From contig JAWUZG010000056.1 in the NCBI GenBank assembly GCA_036785705.1, positions 7,875,001 to 7,939,000 of the forward strand: a DNA stretch of 64,000 nucleotides, in the 5' to 3' direction. The translations under genes and the position numbers were made by a program. Under the pieces are notes generated by a model. That model was not told the DNA's origin. It was given only the letters and a program-made list of their open reading frames with translations, and ran no database searches. Source of the stretch: Acanthornis magna (taxonomy: Eukaryota; Chordata; Aves; Passeriformes; Acanthizidae). Shown here piece by piece: positions 28,175-40,846 of this stretch. Position 1 is the stretch's first letter. Each line of letters begins with the position of its first letter.

Positions 28175-29687
28175 GAGGATTTAAGAAGCTTTGCAGCACA
28201 TGTTACTGATAGTTTATCATATCAATAGGAGCCTGCATATATTTGTGTTTAAAAACCTGTGGCTGTGTAATTCCCTGACTGCACACATATTGTAAGCGCA
28301 CATACTTTAAATCCTTACATAAAGTGGTTTCTAGCCATGCAGCAAATTTTGAAATGATAATAAACTACCATATTTAAGTGTAGACACAAGATATTACTCT
28401 TGGCTGTACCAAAATACTCTAAAATGCTGTACTTCTAGCTGAAACCCTTTGCCCTACAGGAATGCGATCTGATTCTCAACATTGTGTCACCTGCCTAATT
28501 GAAGCAGAAGGAGATTTAAGCCATATTAATCTTTCATCCTGATATATGGAAACCTTGAGTCAGCTTGTGGCTGGAAGGTATAGCAGGGGAGAAAGGCTCC
28601 TTCCCACAAGCCGCCCTTCTCAGAGCAGAGGGGAATCTGCAGCCACAGCCCAAGCAGTGCCAAGGGCTGTGCATCGGATGCCCCCATGGCAGGGATAATC
28701 AAGCAGCATTGACGAGTAATTTCTACATGGCAGTCACAAAAACGGTATATTAAATGAAAATATGAGTGGTTCTTCCAGTACTGCAGATTTCTGGCTGGCA
28801 CTAGCATCAGGAGTTTCGAAAGCCAAGGAGCAAGTGCCACATTTGTAATGCCCTGGTGTGGGTAGCCTGCACCGAGGTACCCATCTGTAGCCACCGTAAA
28901 TCCACACCACAGTGGGTCTGCTCCAAGTGTCTGACTTCCACTGTAAAGGCCACAGAGCTGTTCTGTGAAACGAATCCTTCTCTTTGAGGCACTTTCAGCT
29001 TTTTTGTCCTCAGGTTTCCACTCGATTCCTAACCAAGTGAGTAGTCTCCATCGAAGCATTTCCATGCACTGTGCAAATTTTGATGCTTTTCAGATTAGGG
29101 CTGTTCATGAGAAAGAGAAAATAATGTCCTTACACCTTTAACCAGGCAGCAGCTCCTGGGGTGCCACATAGCTGTGCTGTGTTCGCTGTGAGGAAGCCCA
29201 TAATGATCTTGCCTTTAGCCTGTCACCACTAGGAAACATCAGAGAGAGACAGCCAAGGGACTGATTTGCCAAAAACGTCCTATTCCCATGGCTGGGAGAT
29301 TGTGTTGGCACCATCTCTAAAGAGAATTTACTATGGGCCAAATCCTGGCGCCCTTGCTTAGATGAATCAGTTCTCAAGAGGCAACGCTCCCGCTGCGAGT
29401 GGTGCGTGCCTAAAAACCTGCCAGATCAGCCCAAAGTACTGCTTGGGACTATCAAGAGCTTGTCTTCCAGAGGGGTAGGAGTGCTGTGGGAAGCAACCAG
29501 CCCAAGGCTTTGCTGTGGAGAGCGCTCAGCTAAAGGGCAAGAATTTGGGAACTGCGCATGAATGAAGGCCATATTCCCCAGCAAAAATCTCTAAATTACT
29601 TTTGCTTGGAATTTTTCTTATTTCCCATAAAACAAACACAGATTATACAATTTGGCAAGTAATCCTTTTTTTTTTTTTTCCTTGCAG

Positions 29688-29760
29688 GAGTATCCAAAAT
29701 ATTCCATGGTACTTTAAGCCTTAATTAATTTATCTTTCATGTGAAGAAAAATGTATTAGT
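29688..29760 (+). other. Strong unassigned splice acceptor just upstream of the CpG island
   Basis: A 14-T tract followed by CCTTGCAG/GAG makes a textbook 3' splice site ending at 29,687. If used, an upstream-initiated SEMA6D transcript could have a 5'-UTR exon starting here and running into the island. The right edge given is nominal. No evidence beyond the site itself. Confidence 0.25.
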
Positions 29761-29989
29761 GACAGCTATTTCCTGGACTTCATTTCTGGGATTAAACTCT
29801 TTGTTTCTGGAATATCTGAGGGGATTTTGGACAGGCATTTAAAAAGATGTCATTTCAAGGACATCCCCCCCAGCACCACACGCGAAGTACTCGTCTGCAA
29901 AATCGAGTCTCATTAGCCTGCAAAATTGTATTGCTCGCAATGACTTTTTCTTCCCAAGTAGAAATGAAAATTTCTGTCTTAAGAAGCGA

Positions 29990-30960
29990 AGGTGGCGTCG
30001 GCGATGAACAAAACGCCTTCTCGATGGCTTCGCCCCAGCTGTTTACCTCCGCGGCCTCGGCGGCGGGAGTGGCGGGGCGCAGGTTTGCTGCGGTGGGCTG
30101 GCAGGGGTAAAACTACGGGCGAAGTTTGCCGGCGCTCCGCGCACCCGGCCGGGGCCGCTGTCGGTGTCGGGGCCGGGGCGGCGCCCGGCGTGCCCGCGGC
30201 GGGGGAGGCGGAGGCGAGGGGCAGCGGCCGGGGCGGTGCCGGTCCGCCCCCGCCCCGCCATGGCGCGACTCGCCGAGCTCCGCCGCCGGCCGCGGGCCGC
30301 GCTCCCGGTGCGCTGAGACCCAAAAGTTGTCCGCGGTAGTGGCGGGGCGCGGGCCGGGGGCCGCCGCGGGGCTGGCGCGGCGGAGGCGGCGGGACGCGCG
30401 GCGAGGGACGGGCGAGAATAAATCCATTCGTGGGAGGTGGAGGCAGGGGTGGGCTCTGCCGGGCGCGCCTCCCCCGCGCCGCCCCGGCTCGCAGCGCAGC
30501 GCCGGGATGGGGCGCCCGGCGGGGGACGGCGGGCGGAGCGGGCCCCGCCGGCGGGCGGCGGCCGCGGGCAGCGGCGCGGCGGCTGCAGGTACCGGGGAGA
30601 GCGGCGGGAGCGCGGCGGCGCTGCCGAGCGGAGCGGGCGGGAGCCGGAGCCGGCTGCAGACGGGGCAGCCGAAGCGGAGCTGTCGGGTTTATCCCCGGCG
30701 AAGCGGCCCCGGGGCGCTTGGGGTGAGTTGGGGCTGGCGCCGCGTCGGGGGCTGAGCCGTCCCGGCTCGGGGCTCGGCACTGCCGGCGGGGCTCGGCGTG
30801 ATTTACGGGCTCCCCGGCAGCAGCCGGGCGCTGGGAGGCAGAGGGAGCCGCGTTTCCAGCTCCCCATCAATTATGGATGGAAACAAATACTGGAGTCAGT
30901 TGTGAATTATCCCCGTGCCGCGGCGGGGGCAGCTCCGCGCCGCCCTCCTGCCGAAAACAA
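29990..30960 (+). promoter_or_regulatory. SEMA6D: CpG island, probable SEMA6D promoter
   Basis: GC content and CpG density rise abruptly near 29,990 and fall again after about 30,960, against an AT-rich background. The block contains clustered GC boxes (for example the CCGCCCC/GCCCCGCC run around 30,243-30,260) and no TATA box. It ends just past a strong splice donor at 30,723. A TATA-less CpG-island promoter about 16 kb upstream of the first coding exon of a developmental gene is the simplest reading. The transcription start cannot be placed from sequence. Divergent transcription is possible but nothing on the minus strand supports a gene. Confidence 0.8.
30430..30722 (+). other. SEMA6D: Candidate 5'-UTR first exon of SEMA6D
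   Basis: The GC-rich block ends in a consensus donor, GTGAGT at 30,723-30,728, facing the coding exon. The left edge is arbitrary because the start site is unknown. The exon would contain an ATG at 30,507 in strong context (G at -3, G at +4) whose frame stays open to the donor. A weaker donor (CAG/GTACCG) lies at 30,589. This is inferred from splice-site quality and island position only; intermediate noncoding exons may exist between here and 47,009. Confidence 0.5.
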
Positions 30961-31553
30961 TGCTCAGGTGCAGAGCGGGGAAACTTTTTTTTTTTCTGGG
31001 GGGGGTGGGGGCGTTTCATCACTGCAGAAACCGATACAGCTGCTTTCGGGGAGTAATTAGAAAGGGTTTAAAGCCTTCTTTATTATTTATAAGGATGAAT
31101 AGAAATGAAAGGTCACACAAACATATCGAGGTGGCTGTTATGCCTGTGTTTTAAAGGGCTGTGGGGTGGTTGTGCGGGGCTTTTTTATGGTTGTTGTGTT
31201 TTATCTTGTGAGTTGAAAAATGCGATTAACTGCGTTAGGTTGATGTGTTGAAAATAATGTCGTTCCGGAGGATATCCCACTTGTTAGCATGAATACAGCT
31301 GGTCTTAAATTAGTGGGTTTCTGCCAATCTCTCAGTTGTTTCGTACTTCTGGTCAAGATTATGTCTATATCACAGGCATTAGCTTGTGAGTAATTTGAGC
31401 AAAATTCAGCCCTCAGTGTGTAAAGTCATTTGTATTTGTATGTGTGTGTGGTTTCGAATACATTTACTGCTGAGCATAGCAGCAGCAATGATGGTTCATA
31501 ATGTTCACATATGTGGCACTTGCTGTACAGATGGTATTGTAGCTTATCCACGT

Positions 31554-31573
31554 ACACACACACACACACACAC
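31554..31573. repeat. (AC)10 microsatellite
   Basis: An uninterrupted AC tract in the 5' intron, about 0.8 kb after the CpG-island donor. Confidence 0.95.
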
Positions 31574-34500
31574 GCTTCACACATAATGTGCAGGAATTAC
31601 AGCAAACTTCCTCCAGAATACTGTTCAGTGCTCTGTAAATGTGTGGCATTTTTTCCCCCTGGTTATTTCCTTTGGAGAAAAAAAGCATGCATCTTTATTG
31701 GGATACCTTTGTACTTCAAGTTGTTGGTCTTGTTAATGTTCCCTAAATATTATTTGGAGGAACAGCTTCCTACTGTCTTAGAGGCGTTTATTGCTGGTCT
31801 GTCGCTCTCACATACAAATACTTTCACAGAGAATTTTCTGAGGTTCTCTCCTTTTTCCAAGTCCAACAGGAAGCTCATTGTAAAGCTTTGCAATTACTTT
31901 TGTGGCAAAAGAGAATAGACGTTTTTCCTGCTTTATTCACACTATAAAATTCTGTGCACCTCTAAAGTCTACTTCAGTTCCTTTCAGTAAATTAAGCTGT
32001 ATGTAATCATGTTTAATGTAGTAAGTGACGGGCATATTTTGTTATGTTGGCAGATATTGTATAAACATTTACTCTGGCTTAGATAAAAACAAATTGCCAG
32101 CTTAGTGCTCTGATTTCTTTTCTATATAATTATGGACTTCAACAGTTTTTGTGTTAACTAATGTAAAACTCAGGGTTTTTTTAAATCAGGAAGAAAAAGT
32201 TTGTAGTAAGAATTTATTAGGATTCTGAATTATGTAGCTCGGATTTGTTTTCAGAAAGAGAGCCAAGAAAGTCTAACCCAGAGGCTCTACATTGGTTTAT
32301 TTAACCACTTCTCACTTTCATCTGCACCTTCAGTTACAGTGAACCTTCCTCCCCCATATCCTGCAGTCTATCACTACCTGCTCTTCTTTATGGTGAGATG
32401 CAACAAAGATAACATCATTTTCTAAATGTGCTTTGTGTGATGCAGGAGTGTGTGCCAGGAATACAGTGATGGCCCTGTCAAAGCTCTCCAAACCAACTGT
32501 ATGGCTGCGGGTTTTTCCCCCAGCCTCTCGTGCCCTTTGAGCTGGACCATCTGAATGTTTCTGGGAACGGCTGAGCTGAGCTGACTGTTAGAGCAGATAC
32601 TTTAGCCCTTGGAGCCACCCTAACTTTGCTGCCTGTTTATGAAGAGCATGCATTTGGATAGAATGCTTAATTATAGACGCAATTCACTCTGACTAAATTG
32701 ATCTTTGATCCGATCAGTCCTGTCATGAGAGGTGTGTGAAGGAAAAGTCCATCATAGAAGTTCAGTTCAAAGTGTATATTAGGCATTTGTAATAATATAT
32801 CTTCTGGTCTTACTACAGTTGATCACATTCAGATTTCAATTCTGGATTTTTATGGGTTTTAAATTCTTTTAAAAACATTCGTGCACGTAACATAGGACTC
32901 AGTATCCCCTGAACTCAGGTGAAGCCCAGTTAGATGGACAGAACCTGCATGGAAATGCTGAAATACTGTGGTTGTTTGTCCTTCTGAAAAAGAAGAAGAA
33001 ATTTGAAATCTGAAGTCAAGTGGAGATTAAGGGTGCATATGGTCAGTTTTCAAGTGGTAGAGAAGGGATGTGACTGACGGTGTTTCAGTTCTAGTTGTTC
33101 TTTGTAAGACAAAGGAAACAGTTACTTCAACAGCTCCTGTGCCTGTATAAGCTTATGTGGAGCTTGCTTATGTTGCAGTCTGATATTTTTCAAGGCATAG
33201 ACTGTGTTTGCTTACTGAACAGAGGAGATGATGGTTGATTATGTACTCATATGTTCAACCTACCTTTAACTCCAGATTGATAAAATCAGATACCTTTCCA
33301 CTTGATAAAGTAATAATTTGCTCCACAAGTAATTAAGAAAACATGGAATAAGGCATATTACTGGCATTGGGTAGTACAAGTTATTTTCAGTCTTAGCAAC
33401 TCTGTATGTAATTAAAACAGTTCAAATGTCGCTTTCGTCAAAACTGCTGCTCGAACAGATGATCTCTTCTTATGCATCCGATAAGCTACTGCAGTTACTG
33501 TTAAAATCCATCTAAGCCATTTTATTAAGCTGTTACTTGTTCTGTGAATAGCTGCCAGCCTTGAGTTCAAAAGAAAGTGGGTTCTGATTTGTTCCCATGT
33601 CACATGGAAGAGGTGTGCAGTGAAAATAGTGTTACTGCCCTTTCGATGCTGTTTGTGGAGCTCTGTGTGTTGTCTGTCATAGCCTACTTTCCCTCATCGT
33701 GGCTTGACAGTAATTACAGTACAGCTAATATCAGAAGTTGATTCCATTTATTCAGACAGGAAGACTGTTGAATTGTCCCACTTCCAAAGTCAAATGTTTG
33801 TGTTAACCACAGAGATCAAATCTGTAGTGCACATATATAGCATATGAGTAGTATTTATTTCCCTAACTTTTCTATTCCGTTTGGCTTTTGTTAACTAACC
33901 CAGATTAGCATTTTAACAACCCTGAAGTGAACTTCTGCCATTCTCCCTGCTTGGACAGTGTGTGTAGACCATCCATCATCCTGTCCTTGGCCACAACAGG
34001 CTACTGGCTCCATAACCATTTGGAGCTACACAGAAACCATCCGACTGTGAACAGCACAGCTGGCTACAGCAATTTTTTCTTCCACGCCACTGGCAGTATT
34101 GTCTGGCTATGGTAACTAAAGTTAACATCCAGAACGCAAAGTTTCTTTCATTCTGGCACCCCTGCCCAGCCCCACTGCAGCTCGGTGTGCACACCTGCAG
34201 AAAGAAGGGCTGCAAAATGGCTGGGAGGAGTGAGGCAACCGCTGGACTCTTGGTTTTTCAAGGCTCCAGTTTGGAGACAGCAACCTGTTGTTCGGAGTGG
34301 GATTATATTAACTCTGTCTGTACTCGAGGGGGAGCTTGCTGGCTGAGTCCTGTGAGCTCTCGGTGTGCAGATCGGGGTGTGCTTGGAAAGCGCCAGCTAA
34401 AGAAACAGAACTTGCCGCTTTAACTTAGCCACACAAACTGCCAAGGAGCACAGAAAGAAATGCAGAATTTCGGCTGTGTATTTCACACATTCTTGTAGAA

Positions 34501-37500
34501 GCCTTTTTAGTTCCACAACGGAAACCATGTGATTTCACAGGATCTGTGCCCAGACTCTAATACTTGCTACAGATGCTTTCCTTGGTTTGTTTTGCGGATC
34601 TATGAATGCAATAGGAAAGAAGTTATTGCAGGATTTGTTGGTTTAATTCTGATGTGTGCTGTGAATGGCAGGTAACCAGCAGGTGAATGTACTCGTGACT
34701 CTGCTAATTTTACTTGTTGAGATTTTTGCATAATTTAAGTAAATTGGCCTAGCATGGCTGTCTGTCATGTGTGAGCCACTGCCTTCTTGCCAGAAGAGAA
34801 CTTTTGCTTTCAAGAGCAAAGGAGGTCAATAGGTATTAGTAGGAAGGGAGGGGCTTGGTGGGAGTGGAGGAGCAAAGTGGTGGTGGAAGAGGAGGAGCAA
34901 GGAGCTCAGGCAAGCAAGTGACATTTGTTCTGTCCAGAATGGTTACAAACCTTGTAAACTAAATCAGTCCCTGGACAGCTTTGATTTATATTCTCACACA
35001 GCAGATTGGCCTTGGTCTGCCTGACCTTGGTAACATAACAGAGGTCGCATTTGCACACAGAGACTATTCTTGCAAAAAGGTTTGTTGTTGCCGTTACTTT
35101 TTTTTTTTTTTTAACTGTTGCATCTAAGAGCCAAATTGCAGCCCAGGTTTCTAATTGGATAGACACTGATTAAACACCGAATGAAAAGGATGGATCCTGT
35201 TCCCACAGTGGATGGTTTAAAAGAAGAGATGGCAGATGGGTACAGTCGGGCAGTGGCCTCTAGAAGCAGGAGAGCAGTGTTGACCTGCATACTCAGCAGC
35301 TGTGCTGGCACACAAGCCACCTAAACATAGCTGAGCTGCGTGTGTCGGGGAAAGGGGGCACACATGCCTTGGCATCAGAGGCAGAGGGGAGCTTTGAAGA
35401 GGGCCTGGGTTGAGAATGAGGAGTTAATTGGCAGATGCGTGCTAGGGGGCTCTTCAAGTGTGTGAGGGACAGCAGGGAGGCAAACACAGAGTTGCTCATC
35501 TGGAAAGGCAATGAGTGAGCAGTGGGGACCAGCATCACAAACTGCCTGCCCACCAGCAGTGGGAGTGAAACCTCAGAAGAGATGAGAGCTGATCAGCTGG
35601 TCACTCAACTCAGCTATTACTGCAATAATAGGCTTTTCTCAATGTGAGCTACATAGTTCATCTTTCTTTTACCAAATGGTCATGGCAGCTGGGACTCTGC
35701 TTTCTCAAGCAGCAGTAAAGTACCAGCTCACACCTCTGTTGGGTAGGACCTTCCTCAGAGCTTTACTGTGGTGTGAAACAAAAGGTATTTCCCTCAAGTG
35801 CTGCTGCCTCGCTTCCCAGGCGTGTGTATGGGCGCTGGTGGTGGGCAGGGACTGCGGCACCAGCACAAAGTGTTGCTGCTATTTCTGTGTCTGTCTATCA
35901 TGACAGATGCACTTTGGGGTCAAAAGAAAATCTTCACACTTGTATGTCAAGCCCTTGTTTGTGTTGTGCCTCCATTTAGGTACCCCCTTCCCATGTTGTG
36001 TGAACGCCTATGTGTCCCATCGGGCTGTGTAACCGTTGTGTTTTGGGAGACCACGGAGAAGAAGAATGCATGTTTAATTTACGAAAACCTCAACGTATAG
36101 TTAAGGCTACAGTATTAAAATTTTAGATGGTGTTTGAACGTAGCCCAGCGCGAGGGAGTGTGGCTCTGCCTGTTGGGGTGATGGCAGCGAAGGCAGGAAA
36201 GGGCTGTAGGCAGAGTGTGTGTTCCCCGAGCTCTCGTGAGTGAAATAGCAGAGCGCTGCCTGGTGGGTCAGTGCCCTGTGGAAACAGCTTGAACCAACCA
36301 ACCTGGAAGGCAGGAGAGGGCCTCTGGCTCTTCAGCAGCTGTCCAAGAGCCAGCTTTGGCACCCCTTGCAAATATAGCTCTTTTGTGCGTTGCCACCTGG
36401 GGACGAGCGCCGAAGAGAAGGGAACGGATAACAGAGGAAAAGCAGTAGTGGGAAAGCTGTCAACAGTGTGTGAACAATGTCCCCAGGTGTCTCATGAAAG
36501 GAGTAATAAGGGAGGGGGGAAATAATCTTGCAGAGTTGAATGGTTTCTTTCAATTTGCAAACTTCTCTCTGTGACAGTTTCTTTAACCCAGCACGTGTTT
36601 ATCAAAGATTAACACCGAAAAGCCAGTAATTTGTTTTTGCTCAGTAAATCATATTTTCTTCATAAAGTAAATGCTGTGTGGATATTTTTAGCATTATGTA
36701 GGTTTTTTCCTTGATGATAACCTCAGACAAAAATAATCAAATCTCATGCTTTGGGGATTAATCTGATTTCCTGCAAGGGTATGGATAGAATTTTTTTTTT
36801 TTGGTCTTGTGTACGACTGTGCAGGTTTTACTGTGAGAGTGGATTATGGCTCCCTGCCCTCCCCGAAAAGCATCAGGTTTTCATCCTCACCAAAAACATA
36901 ACAAATACTGCTCGTGGCTGAGCAGTGCTCTTCAGCAGCAAACTGTGCCAGCACAAACCTAAATGTTTGGTGCAGATGGATAAGAAAAATAGACCTGCAG
37001 ACGTAAATAGTGTGGGGGTTAGGTATGATTATCTTGTCATGTTGTTACACTGGCCAATATTACTAGTGACAACACAAGGATTTAAGGAAACATTGTAATT
37101 GTATTGGGGATCTGGGGAGGCCCGTGTGGAAGAGAGAATGGGACAGGCTGTATTATAAAGCTTTAAAGCCTAAGTCTCGTTCCCTGATTTGCCACAGATT
37201 TCCTTCTGACCTTGATTCAAGCACTTGCAGTCCATATGTTACTGATTTGAACTTTTTTTTTTTATTATTTTTACTTTTAAAGGTCTGATCTTTGGCTCCT
37301 CTGTGGCTCACTAGTCAAAATGCCAAAGTATTGTGATGCAAATATTTCCCTGTCTTGCAGAGTGAATGTTATCATGAGGTGATGGAGCCCAGGAGAAAGA
37401 GAGAGAGGAGGGAGAGCTGGTGCCCACCACGTCTGCCTCCAGTTGCACACCCTGCCGTGGGTGGGCTCTGCAGGCTGTGTTTGGTCTGTGGAATGTGGGC

Positions 37501-38279
37501 AGTGCTGTGGTGCAGAGTTCCCCAAATGTGAATCAACACAGGGATGTGCCCAAGATTGGGACCCAGAACAGGGTAGCCATGGCTGCACATTTCCCCAGTC
37601 CTGTCTCCAGCCCCAAACTGGCAACCAATGGGTGTGATTTACCTTACTGCATTTATATCAGTTTATTAACTTCAACAGACTCTAGGGCAAGGAATCAAGC
37701 CACATCAAATTGTGCACTAGTACATCTGATTTCTAAATAAATAAAAATAAATTTTTCACCACTACTCTGCATTTCTGGTAAGCCAGGTTCCCCCAAAAGA
37801 CCCTCAGCACAGGCCCCTCTCAAGGCATATCCTTGTGCCTCTGACCATCCCCAGGGTCTCAGAAATGAAGCACTGATGTTCCCCCCTCTCCCCTGTGAAT
37901 ATGTATATACATACATTTACAAATACACACTTGGAGACTACAAAAGCAGCAAATGTGATAATGTGATCCAACTGTTCAGTGCTAGGCTAGAAAGAAGTAT
38001 TTTTCTGCCATTATGTGAAAATTTAGCGTGACTGGAACAGAGTCTGCATTTGATTAGGCAATTTAAGAAATGGAAGAGACTACATACTGTAGGGCAGTGC
38101 TGCAAAACAATTGCTCGGAACATGTTCTAAAATTGGTTTGCCTTCACCAGATTTCCATGTGTTTCTGCACGACATCTCAAATGAAAGTATGAGCAGTCAC
38201 GTGGCAAGTGACAACTTTATGGTAAATAAAAGCAGCAGTTTAAACAATTACTCCAAATCCTGAGAAGGCTTTGAGATTT

Positions 38280-38296
38280 AAAAAAAAAAAAAAAAA
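38280..38296. repeat. 17-base poly(A) run
   Basis: Followed by CAAAACCCTAAACCCAAC. No clear element body precedes it. Confidence 0.9.
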
Positions 38297-40820
38297 CAAA
38301 ACCCTAAACCCAACAACAAGGAGAAAACCTCTCTATTTACTGTCAGCCTGGAAAAGACATTTCATAACACATTCTTTCACTGGCGTAGTTAATCTTTAAT
38401 CGTAACAAGATAATAGTAATTGTTAACTTTGAGCTCAAGCTTCCTCTAGGTTTTCATGCCTGTGTTTTGTACATGTAATTGATTGTGCCCAGGGAAGGGG
38501 CAGAGCACATGCTTTGCATGTACAAATAGGTAGGTGGGTGGCCAGCTACCAGATTTGTCCGTGCAGAAAAACCAAGACTAGTTAAAAGCACGTTGTTCCC
38601 CAGTGTCTGTAGGCAGTATTCCTGCAGGCAAGGCTGGCTGGCCATTGCAGCCCCGAGAATGGCATGCTGCTAGTAGCAGCACAGTGTTTAATGTCTCTCA
38701 TGTGCTTCTTGCCAGTTGAGTCTCCCGTCTCTCTTTGCATTTTCCGCAGCCATTTACTTTCTCTCTGAAGTGAGAGCAGTGACATGCAGCAGCCTTTTCC
38801 CCAGCAGCAGCAGCTCAAGCCAGCGAGCCCCATGCTCCAGCAAGGCACAGCGAGGAGATGCTGGAGGGATGTTTGCAGCAGGGGAGAGCAGTGGGTGGAA
38901 AGAAGTGATGCTTTCTGGAGTGAGGTTGACAGCAACATTGTCTGAGGCACAGCCTGTTGAACAGCAGATGTGCCCTTTCCACAGTGCAAATCCCTTTTTT
39001 CCTCATCTGCCCTCCTTGTTGGGGCATATTCTTTCCCCAAACCTCCCTTCCATTTCAAAACATCCCATTCACTTCATCCAGTAGGCAAACCCTGACCTCC
39101 TGGGCTCCAGCCAGGACTCAAATGGGCAGCACTTATCTCAGGATCTGCAGCCCTGCTCAGGGGGAAAGGCTGCTTAGAGTGCTTTCTGCAGGGCTGGGAG
39201 ACAGCAGGGCTGGCAGACAGCAGGCCCGGGGTGCTGCCAGCACCTCCCTGGGCTGTGGCGTCAGCTGGACTTGTGCAAGTTGTGCCTGAGACCTTCATTA
39301 TGTCCTCACCTGCAAATACTGGTTTATACCTGTCTCAGAATTGCCTTATCAGATGATGCCTAATCATGCTGAAATGAGTGGCAGTTTTGCTATGTAAATC
39401 ATGTTCTGCAGGCTTCCTGGAACACTGACTTCCTTCACTTACAGCACTCACCCACACTTGTAGCCAACCCTCCTAGAGGGAGGAAAAGTGATACTTGGGT
39501 CGAGGATTTAGGTTTTGGTTTGAGACCAAGGGGGGCAGTTCGGGTGTTACTGAGCCTCCATCCAGGCCTGTGTGTACTGCTGTAGGTAATTAGGTCTTTG
39601 CCATTATGGTTTAAGGGTCCTCCCTACTTTTCAGAATAAAAGTTTTTTGGTCTAAGCCAAAAGCATCAGACAGCTCTGACACAGCTGGGAGCTGGAGGTG
39701 CTCAGGACTTCACCCTGGTGAGCCACAGCTGCTCTCCCCAGCAGGGTGGCTGTGCTTTCCTCGGGTTGGGGTCAGGGCAAGGGTAGGAGTTCCTGCTACC
39801 AGAGCTGCCCAGGGCCAGGAATTAATGGAGGATCAGTGCTGAGAGTATGGAACAAAAGTCACTGTACTGACATTCTCTGCACCAGTCCATGACACTTTCA
39901 CAAATAAATTTAGTATGTCCTAGGGCAGTCCCAGTTGGGCATGAGCAGTTTGAATTAATGAAATGCAGGTCTGCTTAAATGGTGAATCCACAGCACTGCT
40001 TAAGTTAAAGTACCTTGCACTCCATCACCGATAGCCCAGCTCTGGCAAACTTGCAAGGAAAGTGTGTCCTGCAGGAGATTTGCAAAACAGAACAGATTTG
40101 ACCATAGATGTAGGGTGAAATCAAAGGTTGGTTTCAGCTGCAGGACTTTTGTGTCACTCTTGTAAGGGAAGCTAGTTAACATTCCGTCTCAAAAATTAAC
40201 TTAAAATAACCATAATTGAGGCAATCACTTACAGTTTGCTTAGCATTTTATTTCCTTTCCTGCTGAAACTATCTGGTGTTCAAGTAAATTTTTGATCACA
40301 GGAGAATTTAGCCCTCAAAGTGCTTCTAATCAACCACTAAACACTTGCATCATTAAAAGTCACCCCATCCATTTTGCAAGCGTTCTGTCAGCTCGTTCTA
40401 GAGCAAGAGGGGTGCGCTTGCTGCAACGTTCAAAGCCTGCAAACAACTGAAGTGTAGCTGGCAGTGCCATAAGCCAATTAAGATGAAAGCTGTGATACTC
40501 AGTGGTAGGGTTTCATCACTTTAATATTAAACTATCTTTTTTTACTTAGGCATAGATCAAGAGGTGTTAATGCAGAATCCTTAAAAGAAGTCAAGTATTA
40601 TCTTAAAATAACAGACCTGTTATTTGCACTTTCATGCTCAATTAATATCTGAGCTCTAAATATCCTAAATTTTTTCTTCAGAGCTGCAGACTTTAAAGTT
40701 GTTATAGAAAGTCAGGATGGCTGCATACTGCAAGTTTAAATTTGGGCGTACCTTTATAGGACAGAAGGAGTTTTTAGTATTCATACAAAATTCATACTGC
40801 ATGTTCTTAAAAGGGACTAC

Positions 40821-40846
40821 TACTTGATTCCTAAAAGAATCAAGTA
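40821..40846. repeat. 10-bp hairpin in the 5' intron
   Basis: TACTTGATTC, loop CTAAAA, GAATCAAGTA, perfect arms. A further AAAGG/CCTTT pairing outside extends the stem if six bases bulge on the left side. Confidence 0.85.

Larger units (their letters stand above)
1..29980. other. 30 kb without supportable genes (intergenic or far-upstream SEMA6D intron)
   Basis: Open frames here are short and compositionally random, with no recognisable domains or conserved splice-linked exons. The longest, 179 codons on the minus strand at 28,526-29,065, is within what chance allows. The sequence is AT-rich, mostly unique, and contains the repeats and palindromes listed separately. Mammalian SEMA6D has very long upstream introns, so transcription through this block is possible. 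Confidence 0.6.

Noticed and set aside
28526..29065. 179-codon minus-strand open frame, longest outside SEMA6D and the CpG island
   Set aside because: About one frame of this length is expected by chance in 64 kb. It shows no domain, signal peptide or family resemblance.
30415..30422. AATAAA in the CpG island as a transcript end of an upstream gene
   Set aside because: It lies inside the promoter island, with no upstream exon or GT-rich downstream element to support an end there.
30043..30870. 275-codon minus-strand open frame and 200-codon plus-strand frames in the CpG island
   Set aside because: Very GC-rich sequence is poor in stop codons. The translations are Pro/Arg/Ala/Gly runs with no domain, and frames are open on both strands at once.
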